Part shown: piece by piece, positions 59,761 to 64,000 of the stretch
Layout: each line of letters starts with the position of its first letter
Position numbering within the stretch: position 1 is the stretch's first letter
DNA from: Gordonia amarae NBRC 15530
GTDB taxonomy: Bacteria > Actinomycetota > Actinomycetes > Mycobacteriales > Mycobacteriaceae
NCBI RefSeq assembly: GCF_000241345.1
Contig: NZ_BAED01000020.1
Location: 186,001-250,000 of the forward strand
Length of the DNA: 64,000 nt
Direction of reading: 5' to 3'
The notes under the pieces: generated by a model
Told to the model about the DNA's origin: nothing
Seen by the model: only the letters and a program-made list of their open reading frames with translations
The model's database searches: none
Position numbers and translations under genes: made by a program

Positions 59761-61455
59761 ATGGAACTGCTGATCCTGGTCCTCGTCGGGGCCATCATCG
59801 TCACGTCGTTCGCCGACAAACGCGGGATGCAACCCGCGTTGATCATCATCGTCGTCGGTCTGGCCGTATCCTTCATCCCCGGGGTTCCGCACGTGGAACT
59901 CGAATCGGAGATTCTGCTGACGGTCGTGCTGCCGCCGCTGCTGTATTCGGCCGCGCTCGGGTTCTCTTTCGCCAACTTCGTCCGCAACATCCGCCCGATC
60001 CTCGGTCTCGGGGTGGCGATGGTGGTCATCACCGCCTTCGTGGTCGGCTTCGTCACCTCGGCGATAGTGCCCGAGTTCACCTTCACGCTCGCGCTCCTGC
60101 TCGGCGCGATCGTCGCCCCGCCCGACGCGGTGACCGCCGTCGCCATCGGCCGCAAACTCGGCCTGCCCAAACGTCTCATGTCGATCCTCACCGGCGAATC
60201 GCTGGTCAACGACGCAGCCGCGCTGTCATTGTTCGCGATCGCCATCTCGCAGATCGCCAGCACGCACTCGTTCATCGAGAACCCGCTCGCGCTGTTCGGC
60301 TACAACGCGGTGGTCGGGCCGATCGTCGGCCTCGTCGTCGGTTTCGCGACCCTGTGGATCCGTCGGCACCTGGCCAACCCGGCGCTGGAAACGGTGCAGG
60401 GGTTCGTCGTCCCGTTCGCGGCGTTCGTCGGCGCCGAACACATCCACTCCTCCGGCGTGCTCGCCGTCGTGATCGCCGGATTCGTCGTCGGATCGGGATC
60501 GGTGCGCGCCGGCTACAAGACCCGGCTTCAGGAACGCTACGTCTGGCATTCGGTCGACGTGCTGCTGGAGGCGTTCGTGTTCGCCTACATCGGCCTGCAG
60601 ATGCGCTTCATCATCGAGGACCTGCGCGAGGCCAAGGAATCGCTGGTGCACATCGCGTGGGCGTCTGTGCTGGTGCTGGTCATCGTGCTCGCCATCCGGC
60701 CGATCTGTGTGTTCGTGATGTTCGGCCGCGCCGCTGTCAGCAGACGCATCGAGGCAGCCGTCAACGTCGACACCCCGGCCAACCCGCGCCGCACCACCCC
60801 GTCAGCGGGCAGACCCGACAAGCCCAAGAAGACCTCACGCTGGGCGGGCAAGATCGATCGCCGCACACTGACCTGGCAGGAGTCGACGGTCATCGCGTGG
60901 ACCGGTATGCGCGGGGTGGTGACGCTGGCCGCCGCATCAGGTATTCCGCTCACTGTCGCCGACGGCACCGACTTCCCCGAACGCTCGGCCATCATCGCGA
61001 TCGCGTTCGTCGTCACCATCGGCACCATCGGAATCCAGGCCACCACGCTGCCGTGGATGATCGCCCGGCTGCACCTGCGCAACGAGGACGAGGAACGCTA
61101 CGACTACGAGCAGACAGCACTCGCCGAAAAGATCGCGCACCGCGCCTCGGCCGACGTTCTCGACGAGTTCGTCGCCAACCCGCCGGAGGGTCTCGACGGC
61201 GAGACCATCGCGGTGATCCACGGAACCGTCGCCCGGCAGTCGCACGACGCCGAGGAGATGCCCGACCCCGAGAAGCACAACCGCCGCAACGACGCGTTCA
61301 TCAAGCTGTACCTGGACGTGCTCGCCGCCCAGCGGGCCGCGCTCGTCGTCGACCGGGACGAGGGCAAGATCGAGGATGAGGCGGTGCGCGCGATGCTCGA
61401 ACGTCTCGACCTCCAGGAGGCGAGTCTGTCGGCCAGGATGGAGAGCCGCTTCTAG
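59761..61455 (+). CDS. CPA1-family cation/proton antiporter
   Basis: A 564-residue membrane protein. The N-terminal 430 residues carry about 11-12 hydrophobic segments, with the transport-site motif TGESLVNDAAALSLFAIAI, and VAPPDAVTAVAIGRKLGLPKRLM just before it. These are typical of NhaP/Nhe-type Na+/H+ or K+/H+ antiporters. The C-terminal 110 residues are soluble and charged (RNEDEERYDYEQTALAEKI to the end), probably a regulatory tail. The ATG is at 59761; a 7-bp-arm hairpin (59702-59730) lies upstream. Acts in pH and salt homeostasis. Confidence 0.9.
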   Translation: MELLILVLVGAIIVTSFADKRGMQPALIIIVVGLAVSFIPGVPHVELESEILLTVVLPPLLYSAALGFSFANFVRNIRPILGLGVAMVVITAFVVGFVTSAIVPEFTFTLALLLGAIVAPPDAVTAVAIGRKLGLPKRLMSILTGESLVNDAAALSLFAIAISQIASTHSFIENPLALFGYNAVVGPIVGLVVGFATLWIRRHLANPALETVQGFVVPFAAFVGAEHIHSSGVLAVVIAGFVVGSGSVRAGYKTRLQERYVWHSVDVLLEAFVFAYIGLQMRFIIEDLREAKESLVHIAWASVLVLVIVLAIRPICVFVMFGRAAVSRRIEAAVNVDTPANPRRTTPSAGRPDKPKKTSRWAGKIDRRTLTWQESTVIAWTGMRGVVTLAAASGIPLTVADGTDFPERSAIIAIAFVVTIGTIGIQATTLPWMIARLHLRNEDEERYDYEQTALAEKIAHRASADVLDEFVANPPEGLDGETIAVIHGTVARQSHDAEEMPDPEKHNRRNDAFIKLYLDVLAAQRAALVVDRDEGKIEDEAVRAMLERLDLQEASLSARMESRF

Positions 61456-61573
61456 CCGTTGCGTCGTTCCGGCCGCCCCGGCGATGTGGACCGCGCTCCG
61501 CATCGCCGGGTTCCGCCTGTTGGGTATGGTCGCAGGCAGGGACCGGGACAGCACACGCGGCAGGAGGCAGGCG

Positions 61574-62299
61574 ATGACGCAACGACAGCCGACGCCCCCC
61601 GATCTGAACGACGCCGAACGGTCATACCTGCAGCCGGTCGGACCGCAGTTTTATCCGCCGCTCGGGTACACCGACGACGGCACCCCGCAGTACCTTCCGG
61701 GGCAGCAGTCCGCCCGGCCGTCGCACGTGCCCACCGGCATCGGTGCCATCGCCCCGGGAACCCCCGCGGCCGACGACCTGCATGCCGCCCCCGGCCCGGT
61801 GTCCCATCGCGCCCAACCCCGGCAGGGCGGCGTGTGGAAGGCGGCGGTGTACCTCGTCGTCATCGCCGTGCTCGGTGCCGCGACCATCCTGATGGCCCGC
61901 AACGTGCTGTCCGACGGGCCGGAGGAGATCACGCTGCCGTCCGTCGACACCTCCGACACCTGGATCACCGACACCGCACCGCCCTACCCGACGGTCCCCG
62001 ACACCCCCACCAAGCGTGGCGCGACCGTCGACTCGGCAGGCAAGAGCGTGGTCTACCAGGCCACCATCAACGGTGTCGGAGTGCTCGCCTACAGCGACGA
62101 CACCGGTACCCGCACCGACGTCATCTCCGAACCGGAATGGAAGGTCACCTTCACCGGCACCGGTGCACCCCTGCGGCTGCTGGTGGTCGCCACCTCGGGA
62201 AGCTCGGTGTCGTGTGCCATCCTCGTCGACGGCCAGGTGGTGGCACACGACGATGTCTCCACCCAATCGTCGCGGCGGACCGCCGCATGTCTGGCGTGA
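61574..62299 (+). CDS. MmpS-like membrane-anchored protein
   Basis: A 241-residue protein. The N-terminal 85 residues are Pro-rich and cytosolic, followed by one transmembrane helix WKAAVYLVVIAVLGAATILMA (about 88-108) and an external domain. The external part reads VVYQATINGVGVLAYSDDTGTRTDV...WKVTFTGTGAPLRLLVVATSG...CAILVDGQVVAHDD. That is the Ig-like beta-sandwich pattern of mycobacterial MmpS proteins, which help MmpL exporters of siderophores or lipids. No MmpL gene is adjacent. ATG at 61574 follows AGGAGG. The next gene starts 28 bp after its stop. Confidence 0.82.
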   Translation: MTQRQPTPPDLNDAERSYLQPVGPQFYPPLGYTDDGTPQYLPGQQSARPSHVPTGIGAIAPGTPAADDLHAAPGPVSHRAQPRQGGVWKAAVYLVVIAVLGAATILMARNVLSDGPEEITLPSVDTSDTWITDTAPPYPTVPDTPTKRGATVDSAGKSVVYQATINGVGVLAYSDDTGTRTDVISEPEWKVTFTGTGAPLRLLVVATSGSSVSCAILVDGQVVAHDDVSTQSSRRTAACLA

Positions 62300-62327
62300 G
62301 CAGCCCGGATATCGCTAACGTAGAGAA

Positions 62328-62978
62328 GTGAGTTCTCCGCAAGCAGCCCAGCAGAGCCCGACGACGTCCTCCGCTACCCCGACGTCCCCGGGCGGTGGTG
62401 AGTTCCGGACCATGGTCACCTGGCGCGGTCTCGACGCCATCCGGCTCGAACAGGTGCGCCTTTACGTCAGCGGTGCCCGCATCAAGGCGTACGGCCGCAT
62501 CATCGCCGCCGCACACGACGACAAGGAGGCGTTCTCCGCGTCGTACGAGCTGATCACCAACGACGAGGGCGTCACCAAACGTTTCTCCGTGCACCTCGTG
62601 CGCGCCAGCGGTGAATCGCAGCTGGCCATCAACCGCGACGGCGAGCACAACTGGCTCGTCCAGACCGCCGACGGCACCATCCGCAGCGACTTCAACGGCG
62701 CCGAGGACATCGACATGGCGCTGTCGCCGATGTTCAACGCGCTGCCCATCCGCCGCTACGCGTTCCGGGCCGGGCGCCGGGTTCCCGCAGGCGAGCACGC
62801 CGAGGTGCCGGTGGTGTACCTGTACCTGCCCGAGGCCCGGGTCGAGGCGGCCACCATGAAGTACACCAAGCTCAAGGGCAACCAGGTCTCGCTCGAGGGC
62901 CCGGTCGCCAGCTCCACCGTCACGTTCGACGAGAACGGTTTCGTCATCAACTACGAGGGACTGTCCGAACGGGTCTGA
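62328..62978 (+). CDS. Putative glycolipid-binding protein
   Basis: A 216-residue protein of the glycolipid-binding family (PF06475, formerly DUF1089). Signature segments are TWRGLDAIRLEQVRLYVSGARIKAYGRIIAA and AFSASYELITNDEGVTKRFSV. Later come WLVQTADGTIRSDFNGAEDIDMALSPMFNALPIRR and VVYLYLPEARVEAATMKYTK. This is a mostly beta fold of about 190 residues after a 20-residue Ser/Thr-rich tail at the start. It is likely cytosolic. GTG at 62328 was chosen; the preceding gene ends 28 bp earlier. Convergent with tyrA. Confidence 0.85.
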   Translation: MSSPQAAQQSPTTSSATPTSPGGGEFRTMVTWRGLDAIRLEQVRLYVSGARIKAYGRIIAAAHDDKEAFSASYELITNDEGVTKRFSVHLVRASGESQLAINRDGEHNWLVQTADGTIRSDFNGAEDIDMALSPMFNALPIRRYAFRAGRRVPAGEHAEVPVVYLYLPEARVEAATMKYTKLKGNQVSLEGPVASSTVTFDENGFVINYEGLSERV

Positions 62979-62985
62979 CCCCCTG

Positions 62986-63966
62986 TCAGCCCACCCAGAC
63001 CTTGCCCGCGTGTGCCTGGCGGCGTAGTTCCTGCTGCCAGCCGGGTGTGCCGATCGTGACGCCGGTGATCGGTTCCGGTGTTGTCGAGGCGATGGCCTCG
63101 TAGGCGAGCCGGGCCCGGTGACCGTCGTCGACGAGGATCTCTACGCTGCCGCGGTCGCGCAGGTCGTCGCGGATGTGGGTGAGCCGGTCGATGGCCTCGC
63201 TGAGCACGTTCAGCAGTGCCGCGTCGTTGGCTTCGAGCATCGCGCGCTGCAACGCCGGTGCGGTCCCGGCGACACGGGTACCGTCGCGGAAACTGCCGGC
63301 TGCCAGCCGGAGTGCGAGGCCGCTCTCCCCGGCACCGACGGCGGCCGTCGTCGCTGCCATCAGGTGCGGCAGATGCGAGATCGCGGCCACCGCACGGTCG
63401 TGGGCGTCGTCGGCGGCGGGCACCACCGTCGCACCGGCGGCCAGCGCGATCGACGCCACCCGCAGCCAGTCGCCGGCATCGGTGCCGTCACCCGTCGACA
63501 CCATCCACATCGCACCCCGGAACAGACGGGGATCGGTGGCCGACCAGCCCGATTGGCTGGTGCCGGCCATCGGGTGCCCGCCCACGTACCGCGCCGACGG
63601 ATGGCCGGCCGCGACGATCCGGGCCACCGGTTCCTTCACGCTCACCACATCGGTGAGCAGAGTGTCCGGGGCGTGTTCGGCGATCGCGGCGACCAGCCCG
63701 GACAGCGTGGTCACCGGCGTCGCCAGCACGATCACCGCGTCGGACTCGGAGGCCCGCCGCAAGGTGCCGGGCAGATCCGCCGACACGTCGTAGCCATCGG
63801 CCAGGGCGGCCTCGACCGTCGCCGCCGACCGGTTCCAGCCGAACACCTCGGTGGTCCCGGACAGCATCCGCAGCAACGACCCGCCGATCAGTCCCAAACC
63901 CAGAACGCACACCGCGCCGGGCGCTACAGCGGTCGTGGGCGAGGGCGGCGCATCGTTGTCGGTCAC
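62986..63966 (-). CDS. tyrA: Prephenate dehydrogenase
   Basis: A 326-residue enzyme that converts prephenate to 4-hydroxyphenylpyruvate in tyrosine synthesis. The N-terminal Rossmann region has VCVLGLGLIGGSLLRML, FGWNRSAATV and VIVLATPVTTL; the substrate-binding segment is YVGGHPMAGTSQSGW. The helical C-terminal domain contains HDRAVAAISHLPHLMAATTAAVG and ends VWVG. Monocistronic in this window. The ATG at 63966 begins MTDNDAPPS. Confidence 0.92.
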   Translation of the reverse strand: MTDNDAPPSPTTAVAPGAVCVLGLGLIGGSLLRMLSGTTEVFGWNRSAATVEAALADGYDVSADLPGTLRRASESDAVIVLATPVTTLSGLVAAIAEHAPDTLLTDVVSVKEPVARIVAAGHPSARYVGGHPMAGTSQSGWSATDPRLFRGAMWMVSTGDGTDAGDWLRVASIALAAGATVVPAADDAHDRAVAAISHLPHLMAATTAAVGAGESGLALRLAAGSFRDGTRVAGTAPALQRAMLEANDAALLNVLSEAIDRLTHIRDDLRDRGSVEILVDDGHRARLAYEAIASTTPEPITGVTIGTPGWQQELRRQAHAGKVWVG

Positions 63967-64000
63967 CGTTCCACTCTCGCACGTCGGTGCCGGCGGCCGG

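Noticed and set aside
1..64000. CRISPR arrays, insertion sequences, prophage or integrase genes
   Set aside because: No regularly spaced direct repeats, transposase, integrase or phage structural motifs were seen on either strand.

Overview
This is a GC-rich actinobacterial chromosome segment, most likely from Gordonia or a close relative in the Mycobacteriales. The evidence is a secreted GLSMGG mycolyltransferase (48901-49899), an MmpS-like protein, a DUF222/HNH '13E12' protein, a CtpI-type giant P-ATPase, and a Tat-exported latex-clearing protein (Lcp, 56332-57558) that keeps the haem-site residues of rubber oxygenases. Both strands are densely coded, with short regulators beside the operons they probably control. 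I see no insertion sequence, CRISPR array or prophage. || Layout. 0-15 kb: a secreted protein cut by the window edge, an F420/FMN-type oxidoreductase, a structured tRNA-like RNA candidate upstream of a Band-7/slipin gene, an acyl-CoA dehydrogenase, a TY-Chap-like protein, a 2H phosphoesterase, a PucR regulator, an operon of acyl-CoA ligase, DUF3556 membrane protein and CrtI-like oxidoreductase, and an NrtR regulator divergent from an ADP-ribosylglycohydrolase/phosphatase fusion. 15-24 kb: globin, PlsC/TetR pair, DUF222-HNH protein, a broken lipase-like gene, secreted alpha/beta hydrolase, rRNA-type methyltransferase. 24-30 kb: mmsA-aminotransferase operon with a divergent PucR activator. 30-42 kb: SGNH hydrolase, exonuclease III, DUF7064/kinase operon, fused PutA, LigB-type dioxygenase, PfkB, Fic-HTH protein. 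42-51 kb: CtpI, mycolyltransferase, Pat/HisC aminotransferase. 51-64 kb: tRNA-Ser and tRNA-Arg, two DUF2236 oxygenases (one is Lcp) each with a divergent TetR, a DHA2 exporter, TDT transporter with LysR, CPA1 antiporter, MmpS, glycolipid-binding protein and TyrA. || The part most worth a second look is 1.8-15 kb. A roughly 280-nt RNA candidate with a canonical T-arm and paired ends precedes a slipin gene. Two promoters (5262-5310 and 14037-14085) each carry two TTAGC-N11-GCTAA palindromes exactly 28 bp apart. This links a TY-Chap-like gene, the ADP-ribosylglycohydrolase/phosphatase fusion and the NrtR gene into one predicted regulon. Band-7 proteins with tRNA-like RNAs, phosphatases and ADP-ribose enzymes recur in predicted RNA-repair systems, but no RNA ligase is visible here, so that reading is inference. 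|| Two unreported-looking repeat families are also present: a 78-bp palindromic element in three copies, and a hairpin with covarying arms and a constant 11-nt loop in two copies between convergent genes.
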